The notes under the pieces: model-generated
The model's input: the letters and a program-made list of their open reading frames with translations, nothing else
Database searches by the model: none
What the model was told of the DNA's origin: nothing
Shown: positions 32,197 through 44,930 of the stretch, in pieces
Layout of the letters: each line of letters opens with the position of its first letter
How positions within the stretch are numbered: the stretch's first letter is position 1
Program-made: the position numbers and the translations under genes
DNA from: Adiantum capillus-veneris
Taxonomy: Eukaryota; Streptophyta; Polypodiopsida; Polypodiales; Pteridaceae
Direction: 5' to 3'
NCBI GenBank assembly: GCA_014529385.2
Contig: CM043942.1
Coordinates: forward strand, 33,043,969 to 33,107,968
Length of the DNA stretch: 64,000 nucleotides

Positions 32197-32525
32197 CACT
32201 CAAGAAGGGGGAAAAGGTAGTCAACGATGCCTACAAATAAGTCTCTATCTCTCTTGGCCATGCGGTATTAGGCGATAGCTCTCAGCTCTCACAATGCTTG
32301 AGGCTAGAGTGCAAGCTTTGGATCACTCATGTGTGTGGACAACCTCTCCACCTATATTTTTGATGTGTAAGACATGTACGCCATCCATGTGATATATGTG
32401 ATGTGGAATGTGATATGAAGGTGATATTTGATGATCCTAGTTCGCATAAGAGGTGGAAGATAAGCATAAGGTGCCTAGTGTGTTGTGACAATGTAACACC
32501 TAGTTGACTCTTTGTGGCTCTACTT

Positions 32526-32617
32526 AAGAACACACAATTTACACATTCGTGAGTTGAATAATCAAGCAATTAAGAATACACAATTTACACATTTTTGAGT
32601 TGAATAATCAAGCAATT
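32526..32617. repeat. 46-bp tandem duplication
   Basis: Two copies of a unit containing ACACAATTTACACATT and GAGTTGAATAATCAAGCAAT, with few differences. Confidence 0.9.
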
Positions 32618-32736
32618 GTGCAGCCATCTTTGTCGTGGATTGGGTCTTTATTAAGCCGTAAACTAATCTCTCGTTGATGTTGCTAACGCCATGAATGGAT
32701 CATTTGCCTATCCACCCTAATATCCTACGCTAACAA

Positions 32737-32750
32737 TCGGTATTTGAGCC
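32737..32750 (+). other. Primer-site-like motif, plus strand
   Basis: TCGGTATTTGAGCC, a decayed match to TTGGTATCAGAGC, one base after ...GCTAACA. Confidence 0.4.
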
Positions 32751-35075
32751 TCACGAGGGCTAGCATTTCCTAGTTCTAGTATGATCTAATGTTTATTCTA
32801 CCTTAATGTGATCAAATACACTTAGACATGAATCAACCAATTCTCTCTCTTGTTGCAATATTAGCACCATTCAAACTGGTAATTGCTCTTGCCATGGGCT
32901 TACACCTTTAGCCACTAGCCTTCCATTCACAATTAGCACTAGATGGTGTGATTAATAAGGACTTTGCAATATCTCTCTCCTCACTCTTGGTTGTGGCAAT
33001 TTAACCATCCTTGTTTCAATATGCAGTAGCCATCTAAGAGAATTTATTAGTGTTAGTTAGAGTCTCGAGTCTTGGTTTAGTCCTTTTGGTGGTTTTTTTG
33101 CTTGATTATATCTTAAAATAAAAAAATTCATTCGAATCTCATGTTTGTGTGTATATGTGCGCAAATATCTCTTTTGTTTAGCTTTAGATAGAGTGACTGA
33201 GCTCTATAATTATATATAATTTGAGCCCTTGAAAACATTGTGCAAGATAAAATGTGTTTGTGTGTGGGAGCCACCCCTAGGTACAAATGATTCATTTTGA
33301 TCGGTAGTTGATCTCATTTGCTTAATTTTCAATAAGACCAACCCAATGAAGCTGGGGATTGTGAATCCAATCCCTTGATTTTACTAAATTTTACTACCTT
33401 GTTGGGTCCAGACGAACTTGTCTACCGACTACTTGCCTTGCCTGCTAAGTCGGATGGTCACACTTAAATCCTACTGGGTGCTTTCTTACGACCGTTCCAA
33501 CTATCCAACACCTCATTCAACACACTCTTCCCTAAGTACTTCCCTCCAATTCTTCATTGGTGGACTTTTGCAAAATGACTATCAACCATGCTTAAGTCTG
33601 CATTTGGATTTGGTAGAGGTTTTCCAATGCCATCAAGATAAACTCCATTTCCCCTTGTTCCCACTAATCCATAATTCCCTTAACACCTAGCTAAAGGCCC
33701 CTTGGCATGGGCTCACCTTTTGCTATGCACCACTCAAGCATACTAGGTAATATCCCTAAACTTCCTACTAGGCAATATCCCTAAACTTCATATATAAAAT
33801 GTACAAGGTAGACCACATATCAAGCCGATATTGCACTCAACCAGCACCAAGTAGAGCAAAAAATGCAAAACATTCAATCTCCAACTGAAAGTAGACTCTA
33901 CCTCAATTACACATGAGAATCGCCAAGAGAGCAAAAGAGCAAAAACTGCCAAAAGTGCCTTCAATACTTCCATAAAGTGGTATGAACATCACCACAAACT
34001 AGATAACTTGTGAAGAGCATCAAATTCCATAAGTGGAAATCTCACCACATAAATAATCAACATAGCAAAAATTGGATCCGACACATAAATCCGGTGTTAA
34101 CTACCATATTTGGCAAAAGTTGCATCAAAACCCCATCAAAACAAGGTGCTCATAGTGCCATACATGGCTCAAGTTTTCATCAAGAGTGCACAATCGTCTT
34201 CAAAATCATAGCCATGAAATGCATCACAAAACCATAAATCATCAATTTCCATAAACGGCTTTCACAACCATAATAGGGTAAAGGGGCCAATTTAAGGCCA
34301 CGTAAGGAAGGTGAAAAATTATTGTGTCAATGCTGCACTATTTTGAGCTTGAAAGGGCACAATTAATAGCTAAGCCCAAGGTCTATCGGCAGTAGAAGGG
34401 CGAACACGAATGATTTGGCATGCAAGATGTAGGACGACATGCAATATTTCCTATGTTACAAAATTGGCCGCCAAAAGAAAGACAAGGCGGGGGGTAATTC
34501 GAGCAACTATGCTGGCATGGCTTGAACCCAAGATCAAACGGTCCAAATGATAAGGCCTCCTGATAAACAACCATCCATTCGCTCCCATGCATACTAGAGT
34601 TAAAGCAAACTATATCTAAAGCAAGGGGCTGAAGGGTTTTTTATTGGCCGCTTTACCCTAGGCAAATCAAAATAAACGGCGTCAAGATAGCATTAAAAAA
34701 AACCTTGAAGCAGCCATAAACCAAGAAACTCACCATGCATGAATTGCATAAAATCATAGATGCATTGATCATTACAAATATGGCATGCATCAAAACCATC
34801 ATCAATGATTCAAACCGCAAGGATGCAAAAGAGCCGACACCAACCACATAAGAGAATATCATAAATCAATATGCATACCACAAAGGCTCTCAATAATGGA
34901 ATGAAAAGTTGAATCTTTAGCTTGTGAAACTGTTTGTGCGCATCAAAAAATCACCACACATGGCATACATATCGTGAGTGTGATGGAAAAAAATTTCAAA
35001 TCAGTATTTTACAAGAGAAATTTGACTTGCAAAACTATGTAGCTATGCAATTTTCAGCTCACATACACTTGCAAA
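32751..35075. other. No gene recognised
   Basis: A/T-rich sequence with scattered stops on all frames. The part at 33790-34860 has many AAAACCAT and CATCAA words but no clear tandem unit. No transposon coding motifs were seen. Confidence 0.5.
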
Positions 35076-35316
35076 TGTTGGGTTTCAAGCCCTACCCCGT
35101 GGGAACATGCCCTTATGGAATGCAGATAAAGGTCAGTTAGAAGTTGAGTTTTTGCATGGCTAAAGGCTTCTATATATATGTAAGCCTCTTTCACAAGAAA
35201 TAGTATAGCATGTCTTTTTTGTTCTCTGTGTCGACTTCTCTCTCTCCCCTCTCGCTCATCTCTGCACTCTCAAGGAACCATGGCTCCCCATCGTCGTCAT
35301 CCCCCTTAGCTTCACA
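35076..35316 (+). repeat. LTR-like sequence (about 241 bp)
   Basis: Starts TGTTGGGTTTC, contains a TATA stretch with a pyrimidine-rich downstream part, ends TTCACA, and is followed 11 bp later by an exact iMet primer site. No second copy was found in the window, so the element is truncated or its other LTR is diverged. Confidence 0.55.
35169..35180 (+). promoter_or_regulatory. TATA box of the LTR-like sequence
   Basis: TCTATATATATG followed by CT-rich leader sequence, in the position expected for a U3 promoter. Confidence 0.45.
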
Positions 35317-35327
35317 GCCCTTTTAAG

Positions 35328-35339
35328 TGGTATCAGAGC
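35328..35339 (+). other. Primer-binding site (iMet), exact
   Basis: TGGTATCAGAGC identical to the site of the copia element at 24119. Confidence 0.7.
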
Positions 35340-36979
35340 ACCAGGCGGGTGCTGCATCTCAAGACGTTGTCGCTAGCTGTTGGCTAAGGCAAGCAGAGCC
35401 AAGTGGAGTTTAGACGGTGGGTATATAGGTGTCGGCATCTCAAAAAGCCGTCACCTTTGTGCTAAAGAGCTTTGGACTTCAACAAGGTGGCATTAGGGTG
35501 GAGCTTGGGACCAACTAGTAGCATATGAAAACACTGTGAAGAAAACCAGTTCTTGTGTGCACAACAGATTCTGAAACGCAAATGTTCACAATAGGGCAAT
35601 TTTTTCCAAGACAAGGCATGGTGCCATCACAAGGAGCATCTCAAAATGCTCCAGACACAGCCCAACAAGTCCTAGGCGGGCATCCAAATCGCCTCTCAAA
35701 ACACTGTGTTAAACAAGGTTGTGGTGCAAGGTTATTGTACATTTAAAGTACTTATATACCTAGAGTTTGTATTCATAAAGTACATGCTGGTGGCCACATG
35801 CTAGCTTCTACCTAATCTCAAGGTACTTTTGAAGCTTCCAAGTAGCCCTAGAGAGCCTATTGGTATGCACTGTCATAGTTGTAAAGAACCTATGAGTTTA
35901 TAAAGGTGGTTTTAAACTACCATTAAATGTACATTCATTGTCCAGGAGGACTCTAATAGAACTTATGAGTCTACATTGGTGCTTTTGAGCACCAACCCCT
36001 TTGACATGGTAGTATTACTAGCATCTACATGTAGGTTCTCTAGGTAATCTTCAATGTAATATATTTTTTCAAGGTACATGTAGCAAAATTGGTAGTGCTG
36101 AAGTACCTAGTCTAGGCACTTTGGCCCAATGCACCTTTTTTTGCCTTTATGTATACTTGAAGTACTTGTTTGACCTCATACTAGCTTCTACCCAGGGTGA
36201 AGGTATTCTTCATGGTTCTAAGTATTTTAGGAGATCCATGAGTATATATTGGTGGTTGAAGAGTTTGTATATACTATACCTATGGTGCTGGCTATGGTGA
36301 TAGTAAAATATATTTGAGTTTATATTGGTGCTCCAAGAGTACCAAAAGATTGCCTTTTGGAGTGTACACACCTCTAGGGCTTAACAAACAACATTATACA
36401 TGAGTAATACTACCTAAATGTAGTTACTACCTATATGCATGGTACCTATACTAGATCATGCAAGAGAAAAAAATAATTCAAGCACTTTTAAAGCATACCT
36501 GGAACTTGTCAAGCAAATGTATTGGATGCTTTATGTAAGATTTTTGCCCCAGACGCTTTCGACACACAATATCCTTTTTGTTTGGGGACACTCGCGTCAC
36601 CATCTGCCAAAACAAACACAATGTCTCTTATCTCCTGCATGATGCAATGACTTTGAGGTTGTTGACGTTGGCATAATTGCAATGGAAATGCTCCTGCTTC
36701 AGCATGCTGTGATCGTGAATTAGCTACTGCAAACTTTTATCGATGCAACCCTGTGAACCTCGCCATCTCCAAATCGCTTATAGATCTTGATGGATCCGCT
36801 TCGCTATTCACCTACATCATGCATAAAGCTCTTTTAGCTTCAGCTCCTCCTCGGACAAGGATGCTTTGACTTTTGTGATTGTGCCTTGTATGTTGGAGAG
36901 TATAGAATTCTCTAATCCACAATGCGGCCATCAAAAGCTAGCTTCTCTAGAAGCAATTGAAAGGTGGATTTCTTAGCTT
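35340..36979. other. Internal remnant after primer site; no gene recognised
   Basis: No gag or pol motifs. Between 35730 and 36400 a diverged phrase built on ATGAGTTTATATTGGTG recurs at irregular spacing. Confidence 0.4.
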
Positions 36980-36982
36980 TTC

Positions 36983-37690
36983 AATTCATGCCTTTTGTAG
37001 CTTCTTGCCAACAAAGAACCATTGTTTTGCAAACTGTACTCATATCTTTAGGCGTCGATAAGCATGATGCATCCTGTTCTCTTTTTCTTTGACGACTCTC
37101 TCGTTTCATCATGGCCCAATACTGTGGCATTCTATGTGTGGCTTCTTGGTGAATCGTGGTTGAGTAATCAGTGCGGCCATGAGGGGACATCCCATCATTT
37201 CTTGGATTGTTCAAGACATGATCCTAAGATGAGTGAGACCACTCCATTGGATTTGAAGCTTGCTGATGGTAACCAAAACCATTGTCTGCAATTATTGGCT
37301 GCCTGATAATGTGGCGATCTTTTGGAGGATGTTGTTGGTATCCAATTGCTGCTTCCATGGACGTGGGCTGCAATCCAAGCTGAAGGATCTTCCAGTGCTG
37401 AAGGATCTGCCAATGCTGCTGGTGTAGCACAACCCCCTCTTTTAGAGTGCTCTCACCCACACAAAAATATTGCTGTTAAATTTCCTCTCGCAACCTGCTG
37501 ATGCTTCCATCCACGGGTAGCCATCCACCTTGAGTGTAGTGAGAAGGCTGGTGTTGTTGAATGTCTTGCTGCCACATCTGAGCCACACCAACATGAGGCA
37601 GAGTAGACAATAGCCTTGCCCATTTGAAGGTTGGAGCACACTGGTTGCAGTTTTTGAGTGCATTCGCATCAAGCCAGGATGTAGACGTCA
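36983..37690 (-). pseudogene. Gln/His-rich coding-like fragment, unrecognised
   Basis: Minus strand. Three successive open segments in one frame, each ended by a single stop: one containing MWQQDIQQHQPSHYTQGG, one with QLGLQPTSMEAAIGYQQH, one ending KREQDASCLSTPKD. The Gln/His content and codon-like composition suggest the low-complexity part of a plant regulatory protein. I cannot name a family, and a chance open frame is possible. A (GA)n tract lies just upstream. Confidence 0.25.
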
Positions 37691-37769
37691 TTGAGGCAGA
37701 TGGATGTGCAAGCCATGCTTGCTTGCTTCAAGAGAAGGAGAGATGAGAGTAGATTGCTGAACAACATGC

Positions 37770-37773
<4 letters not shown>

Positions 37774-37863
<90 letters not shown>
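37774..37863. repeat. (GA)n microsatellite
   Basis: About 45 uninterrupted GA units. Confidence 0.98.
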
Positions 37864-37866
<3 letters not shown>

Positions 37867-38132
37867 CTCAACTACAACAACACATATGAAAGGTAGACGG
37901 ACAGACATTTCAAGAAATCATTAAAGTGGTTGGAGCCAACGTTTGAAAAAAATAAACATAAAGCATAGTTTCATAAGACAATCTTCAAAAGTTTGTTGAA
38001 GCACCATCGATAAATGCCTCACAAAGAAGTGTCAAGGACACTACTTTTTGCACCACCTTTTCATGCTATCACCCATATGGATGTGTCAAGCAAGCACTGT
38101 GGTATTTTCACTAGATGTAAAGGGAAGGCCTC

Positions 38133-38352
38133 TTTCCATATGCAATCACTTATGCTTGCACCTTGAAGGCATGTGGCCTTATACAAGAGGTTGACACAGG
38201 TGAGAGAATTCATGATATGGTTGGCATTCAAGGATTTTTTGAAGAAAGCTGCAATGCTTGATAGCGTTTTGGTCAAATTTGTGAACTCGTCAAGGGTTGT
38301 TGGTGAAATATGCCTCGCAATGCTTTGAGAAATATGTATGCCAAGGGGGTGG
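38133..38352 (+). pseudogene. Pentatricopeptide repeat (PPR) protein fragment
   Basis: In frame from 38133: ITYACTLKACGLIQEVDTGE then RIHDMVGIQGFFEE. This fits the start of a PPR motif as seen in land-plant PLS-class proteins (TF.C.LKAC......G..IH). TGA and TAG follow at 38259-38264. A decayed second motif ends NMYAKG (about 38330-38350) in another frame. PPR proteins bind organellar transcripts. Only about one and a half motifs remain, with stops, so it is a relic. Confidence 0.65.
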
Positions 38353-38419
38353 CCGCCCAAGAACTAAAGGCCGCCCATCGAAGTGGCAGATTGTTGATTT
38401 AAAGGGAAGGGGATGATAC

Positions 38420-38662
38420 AAAAGAAGGGGAGAAAAAGCATGGCTTGGGCATGAGCAGCGCGAGGGATGAGCAACAAAGCAATGGGAGAGCTTGTGGTAG
38501 TCCGAGTGTTTCTCGAATGAGGCACACAAAGAAACAAAGTTTCTAAGCAAGCCATGTCAACCCCATTCTCGGCACCAGTTTCAATGCAAGTCAGTGTTGA
38601 CCTGCCACATCAGCAGGAGAGTATTCCCACGAATGCAATAACAATGTCGATATTGCAAGAAG
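38420..38662. repeat. Dispersed repeat, copy 1
   Basis: Similar over about 230 bp to 41650-41884, sharing AAAGCATGGCTTGGGC, AAGAAACAAAGT and GGCAC(C/T)AGTTT. It flanks the gag relic on the left. Confidence 0.85.
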
Positions 38663-38924
38663 AGGTCAAAAATAGAAAAAAGGAGGATACGCATACAAAA
38701 GTGGGGGTTAGCAATGGTAGAGGAGGAGGGAAGATCTTGGATGGAGGGGTCTATATTTGGAAGCAGGGATAGCTCATCTCTCAAATCTCCTATAGCCACA
38801 ATATCTCTCTGTTGCCGTCATAGCCGAGCTCCGATAGCCAAATCTCCATAGATCTCTCTCCCAAAGCTTCATGGCCCTCAAGCTTAGTCCACCATAGCCA
38901 AGGTAATTAAGGGAAATAGCACTA

Positions 38925-39092
<168 letters not shown>

Positions 39093-39244
39093 TTACCCCA
39101 ATGAAGCCTCATATTCTAAGTTTGTAGTTGATATATCTCTCTCTCACCTTCGTAGCCTTAAGCGATATCCTCAAACTCCATAGATGCAAAATTGAATGGG
39201 CTGAGAGAGTGAAGATGGAGCATTAAGGAGGGATACGACAGATA

Positions 39245-41160
39245 TTGCAGCACATGAAAGCAGTGTACTTGTATGAAGAAATACATCAGACTCTTGATTT
39301 TACAAAGCTGATGCATATGATTAATAAATTATCAATTAATGAAGAATTGGATGAAGGAGTGGGAGCAACACTTGACCGGGTATATTGTACAAAGGGTGTT
39401 TGGAGGAAGAATGCAGAGGAATATCTTTCTTTTTATAGATTTGAAATGAGACTGAGATGTGTACCTGATGATTGTATGAAAATGGCGTTTGAGCAGATGG
39501 TATGTCTAGATTTGTAAAAATACATCCAGAGGCTATTCAAAGCATATGGGGATTGTTGTTAGACTTTTGAAGAGGCCATTTTTCAAGTAAGTGAATGGTT
39601 TTTAGCCTTACAGTTGGAGGAGTCTCTTTTTTACACAGAGTATGATTTAGAAGAAAGAGATGGTTGATTTTTTGAGAAGATATCGAGCTATGTGAGTGTT
39701 TAGGGATCTATTAGTGCCAAGATAGAAGTTGTGGTTGATGCATGTCTACTGCAAGATGAGCAACTAATTTATGCTAAAGATGAAGCAGTTTATGCTAAAT
39801 TGGGTCTTTCACATTTTATCTTACAGGAGAATAATGCAGTTTGGGATATTAAGCAGGATGAAGGGCCACCGACAGAAGAAATTGAAGCGGATGAATTTTT
39901 TTAAGAGAAACCCAAAGCTAATGGCTATGCCATTAGGAACCCAGATGATACAATTAAAGAAGCTATCAATTGCTTGTTATCGACTCACAGAGGAATATCA
40001 TGTCTGCTCATTGGCTATAGATATGTGGGGAGTCTTCGAGTATTAAAGAAGATTCTTATTATGATGTGGAGACTGCATGTTGCTTTCCTATGTGGATTAC
40101 ATGCATATGGTTCAATATGTTGTGATACCCCTTATGATGGGAATGCCTATTTAGACGGGGTGCAGGCTTTACAGAGGGAGGATGGGCTTCCAATAGGCAC
40201 TGACCTTTTTGAAGAAGATCAGGTACGAGAGTTATGCATAGACAAGTCTATATGTATGAGTGATGCTCCAAAATTTACAAATGCAGAGAATGTTGCTGAG
40301 ATTTCATGTGTCAAAATGGATGATGTGGGAATGGGATACGAGTAAGTGCATCAAGATATTAAAGCTAGAGGGGTTGAAGATGGTACGCCAACTCGTCTAC
40401 CAAGGTGGCAAGGCAACCAAATGCTTGCTATCTTCTTCAAAGGGTATTCACGATATGGATTTTTTGATGGTATTTTCCTCATTGCCAATCATTTCAAGAG
40501 TCTATGGTTACCAAAAAAAAGGGAGTAGTTGTTCTTGTATGCATGCCAAATGACAAATTCCCTTACCAATCACCAACAGGGTTCGAGTGCTTTTTCTTGA
40601 TTCAGGACACATTTTCCTATTTTGAAAAGATTATAGGTGCTATGTGCTCAACATGAAGTTCAAACCAGTGGATCTAGAAAATTTTCAAAGCATATTCAAC
40701 ATGGTTGTATGGTATTGGGACCAAGGTATGGTGTTATGTTGTGTGAAGCAACTGCCTATGCTTGAAGAATTTCATGAAGCTCCAATATTTGGGCAGTTTC
40801 TTCTTATTTTGTTCGATTGAGGAGGGGAAGATGATGTCTATGGCTTTGGGCAGGGTGTGTCTATGTGCCCTGACATAAGGGATTCATTGGGTATAGGGTA
40901 CTCATGTTTTAGTGACTACATTTTCTTTTGTTCCAGATGGGTATACTCTCATGAATCCACAAATTGGAAGACTTTTCACTAGCATGCTTACAGTGGGGCA
41001 ATAATTGGGTAGAAATATGTGTATGCTTGCAATTTTGGTAACAGTTGGCACATGTAGGATGATGTGTAGGTTCACAGGCAGTGGATGCCATGCCGCTTTG
41101 CGAGTACAAGATGAAAGATATGAATCATTATGTAGTTTGGAGTTTTGCTAATCTTATTAT
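39245..41160 (+). pseudogene. Gypsy-type gag relic, same family type as the 57.6-63 kb units
   Basis: ATLDRVYCTKGVWRKNAEEY...FYRFEMRLRCVPDD has the layout of the gag at 57.8 and 60.5 kb (VYVERGTF..YDSD.YLA...EMEL). Further downstream, LDGVQALQREDGLPI parallels VDQDIQALQDSLPIDKD there. At 40980-41090 the nucleotide phrases AGCATGCTTACA and GTTGGCACATGTAGGATGATGTG parallel 59780-59870. Stops and frameshifts are frequent. No pol motif was found. Confidence 0.5.
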
Positions 41161-41649
41161 TTATGCCAGGATGTGTTATGACACCAGGTTGATTGAAATG
41201 TATGTTAGCTGTAGGGTTTGGGGCCATTAAACGAGGTCTGATTCTTGTAGCCTAGGATGCAAAGATTATGTCAAAATGTGGTTTTACATGCCAAAAATAT
41301 AGTGCTTGACACACTCTCCATGCATGTCTTTACGGCTTGTTAATCGGAGTCCAAACGAGGAAGATATGGGTCCTACAATACTTTTCAAGGGCCATTTCTA
41401 TTGTTCTTGGAACCACCCCGAGATGTGTGTCGGGAAATTCGATCAAGATTAATAGAGGTTTGGTTGCTAGTGCATGACATGGGTTACAACATGTGCTTTG
41501 CAGTGCTCAAATTGGATATTAATTGCTCTACTTTTGGCCGATACAGTTCTCTGTGTAGTTTGAGACATCCATGAGCAAGGAAAACTGATGTGGATGCAAT
41601 TAATGTTGTTCTCGACATTGCTTTATTCGACATTTGTGGGTGCTTGGTA

Positions 41650-41884
41650 AAAGAAAAAAGAAAGCATGGCTTGGGCGTGAGTAACAATCGACAAGTAGAA
41701 AAGTCATGGGGGAGCTTGTGGTGGGTCGAGTGTTGCTCGGATAAGGCCATCAAAGAAACAAAGTCTACTAAGCAGACTAGGGTGACCCCTTTTGGCACTA
41801 GTTTTGTCAATTTCAATGCAAGTCCGTGTCGACCTACCATGTCATTAGGAGAGTACTCCCACACATGCGATAGCGATGTCCTAA
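41650..41884. repeat. Dispersed repeat, copy 2
   Basis: Partner of 38420-38662 in the same orientation. The pair brackets the gag relic but lacks clear LTR ends. Confidence 0.85.
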
Positions 41885-42289
41885 GTTGCATTGTGCATTA
41901 TATATGATACATATAATACGCTTTAATCGGGCATATTATACAACACCATCAATTAAATAGGTGTATAATACGGTGCCACATCAACAAAATTAAAATATTG
42001 TTTGATTTCTTAGCAATTGGATTGAAATATATTTTGATCAAACTTTATTTTGATCGAAATATTTTGTTCTATACTAGAATGATCCATGAGCCATTTACCA
42101 TTGTAGGCTTCTTCATTGAAAAAGTTGTCTTGAGTTCAACTTAAAGGTGAACTCTAAAACCCAAAATCAAAAGAAAAAAAAAAGTTTGATGATTGATCTT
42201 CTAGTTAGAAATAAAATCTATTTTAGTAAAAATAAAAGAATATTAAATTAAGTATAAATTTTGATACTTAAATATATTGGTTACTATAT
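41885..42289. other. A/T-rich, no gene recognised
   Basis: Contains ATATGATACATATAAT-like sequence near 41905 and long A/T stretches. Confidence 0.5.
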
Positions 42290-42730
42290 TTTGTGTAGAG
42301 TAAATTAGTTAGAGTAAAATTATTGAATGATTACCATGAGTAGAAAAACTTAACACTTGGTGGTGATTTCATTTAACTTAAACTAGTAGTTACTTCTTTG
42401 TGTAGAGCCATGCTCACACTTAAAAGTAACTCAAGTAGACTTACTTAGTGATTGCCTCCCAAGTGTAGAGCAATGCTCACACTAGAGGTGATTTTGTAAG
42501 CATAGTAGTGATCGCTTTCCTTGTGTAGAGTTTGACTCACATTTGGAAGTGGTTTAGGTAGGGTAAATAAAAATTATCTCACAGTGTAGAGATTAGCTCG
42601 CACTTGAAGGTCATTTAAGTGGATTTTAGGAGACTCGTGTTTTGTGCAGAGTTTGCTGACACTTGAAGGCTATATAGATGTATTTTTAACGATTCTTTGT
42701 CATGTGTAGAGTAAAAGCTCACACTAATTT
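42290..42730. repeat. Diverged 60-bp tandem repeat
   Basis: TGTAGAG (once TGCAGAG), usually followed by a GCTCACACT-like motif, recurs at 42401, 42464, 42524, 42585, 42645 and 42705 (spacing 60-63 bp), with an outlying TGTAGAG at 42294. The sequence between is diverged but keeps AAGT and TT-rich positions. Confidence 0.85.
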
Positions 42731-42959
42731 AAAAAATATATATTATGAAATGTTAATTCTTATGTTTGTGGACATTGTTAATGTTTGTTGATTTTCAGAT
42801 AAGAAAGCAATCGTGATGATTAGATTTTTAAAGAGAGTAGAAATGATTTGTATAGATTGAAACTAGTTTGAGGTATAATGTTGATAGATAGTTTTGTTGA
42901 TGCTCATAAACCTCTTCAGAATATGGTGAAAGGATATGAGTGGAGCTACATAGATGAAT

Positions 42960-44930
42960 TGATAGCATGAAAGACCTCATTGAGATTGAGGTGTAAGTCT
43001 TGTGGCCATCAATTTAGAGGAAATCCACACAAGATAAAATAAAATATGTTCAATGTGCTAGCTTGCAAAATTTCCCCCAAAGGTATTGCTGAAAAATTTC
43101 TTGAATGGGCACTAAAGGCAAAGAGAATCCTTGCCAAAGGAAAAAATAAGGTTGGTTCGAAAGTAATTAGTTGACTGATTGAGAGGGATGTGGAGATGAC
43201 TTTGAGGATGAAGTAAGCCAGCCCCCTATGTGTGAAGAAGGGGGTGAACAATGCTCCACACTACTAATGTATATAATCAAGCATCTGGTGGCTCAAATCC
43301 CACACCTACCACTTCCCATTTAAAAGGATGCGGTTTAGCATCAGTTGGTGGTCAATAGGCATACATTACTTCTAATTTGCATTAAGCATTTGATAAAGCA
43401 ATGGTTTCTTGAGCTACATCTCAAGTGTTCTCAAGATTTTGTTGTTTACAGAATTCCCTTTAATGTAATATGTAATCCTATCTTCAAGGATGCTTTGATG
43501 AGCACAACGAAGAAAGGACTTGTGGCACCTGACAATAAAAAGATGCATATCGAATATCTAAATAAAGTCAAAGCTTCATTAGATTGTGTTTTGAAGTGCA
43601 CAGTGCTTGAGTTTGTGCCATAGTACGGATGTACAATTTCTCTTGATGGATGAACAAATTGTAAAAAAAACCCCCTTGATAAATGTGGTGATGATTTTCT
43701 CGAGGGATCCATTTTCATTGAAGCGATTGATGCATCCTTGAAAGAAAAAACAAGAATATTTTCTAGCAGCATGCAATTCAAAAAGTTAGTATGCCAAAAA
43801 ATGTTATTGCCATTGTGATAGACAATGCATCTAACTACAAACGTGCAGGGCATGCAATCAAAATCAAGTATCCTAAGCTTACCTAGGTTCCATGTGTTGC
43901 CCACACTTTGAATTTGCTTCTCAAAGACTTTGGAAAAGTGTCTTCAGTGAGACAAACTTTAATAGATGTTAATCATGTCATCAAGTTCATTAGAGAGCAT
44001 TCTTTTACTTATGCTCTTTTTAAAACTAAATCACTCGATAGGAATTTGCAGATCTTTTGCGAGACACAATTTGCAGCTGGCCTTTGTGAAACGATTTTAG
44101 ATAGAAGATGGGATATTGGGACCGACAAGTATCCTCGCTATGAGCTCGTAGCCACTAAATGCTTTTTCGGCTTGTGAGTCTCCTGTGTTCTAGAGAAATG
44201 TGGAAAAAAATGTCAATATCACAGAGCCTTTTGTGCATCTAGTGCGTTGACAAAGATACATTTAGATTTTGCTGGGTCTATCGGTACATGCATGAGTCTA
44301 TTTGCAAGCTGAAAGAGAATTCATGCTTTGCAGTACAAGAAAAAAACATGATGGTTTGCTTTGCTGAGAAAGGTTGGGATCAATTACACGCCCCTTACAT
44401 GGAACAGGCTTTGTGCTAGACCCAAAGTTTCAAATGCACAATCAATTACACGCCCCTTACATGGAACAGGCTTTGTGCTAGACCCAAAGTTTCAAATGCA
44501 CAATCAATTACACGCCCCTTACATGGAACAGGCTTTGTGCTAGACCCAAAGTTTCAAATGCACAATCAATTTTTTAATAATGAGGTCATCAATAATTTTA
44601 AGAAAGTGTGTGACAATTACTAGGTGATGCAGATGGCAAGATAACTTACACACAAAAGACAACTTACACCAACAAATAAGGAATGTTCAGAGATCCATGG
44701 CACCTAGACGGTATCAAGAAAATGCACATGTTTGGTGGAAGGAATATGGCGGGGAGAAAGTGGAGCTACTGTTAGAGTCTTGGCTACTGTTACAGTCTTG
44801 CCAGTGGGGCAACCTCTAGTGGAATATGTGAGAAAAATTGGCCATCTTTTGCCTTTGTACACACTAAAAAAAGAAATTGATTAACTCCTTAACATGCTAC
44901 ATATCTAGGGCTGGAGTGGAGTGGTGCTAC
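42960..44930 (+). pseudogene. hAT-type transposase relic (BED finger, DUF659-like, dimerisation region)
   Basis: Plus strand, several frames. LRCKSCGHQFRGNPHKIK (about 42985-43040) resembles a BED zinc finger. Next come CTISLDGWT, GSIFIEAIDASLKEKTRIFS and a match to DNASNYKRAGHAIKIKYPKLT-type sequence (43820-43885), as in the DUF659 region. AHTLNLLLKDFGKVSS then runs into an open frame (43908-44177). At 44700-44880 the phrases WWKEYGGEKVELLLES and FVHTKKRN match the C-terminal hAT dimerisation region. hAT transposases cut and paste DNA. At least five frame breaks and an internal triplication make it inactive. Terminal repeats and 8-bp duplication not found. Confidence 0.72.
44381..44572. repeat. 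62-bp tandem triplication inside the hAT relic
   Basis: CAATTACACGCCCCTTACAT starts at 44381, 44443 and 44505. The three copies are virtually identical. As 62 is not a multiple of three, each copy is read in a different frame. Confidence 0.97.

Larger units (their letters stand above)
31704..32735. repeat. Probable LTR remnant(s)
   Basis: Bounded on the left by the minus-strand primer-like motif (plus strand starts TGGATAACTG) and on the right by ...GCTAACA plus a second primer-like motif on the plus strand. It may be one LTR with an accidental motif, or two abutting LTRs of opposite polarity. It contains the G homopolymer. No coding. Confidence 0.35.

Noticed and set aside
32049-32240. Apparent poly-Gly protein
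   Set aside because: It is a frame through 81 consecutive G bases.
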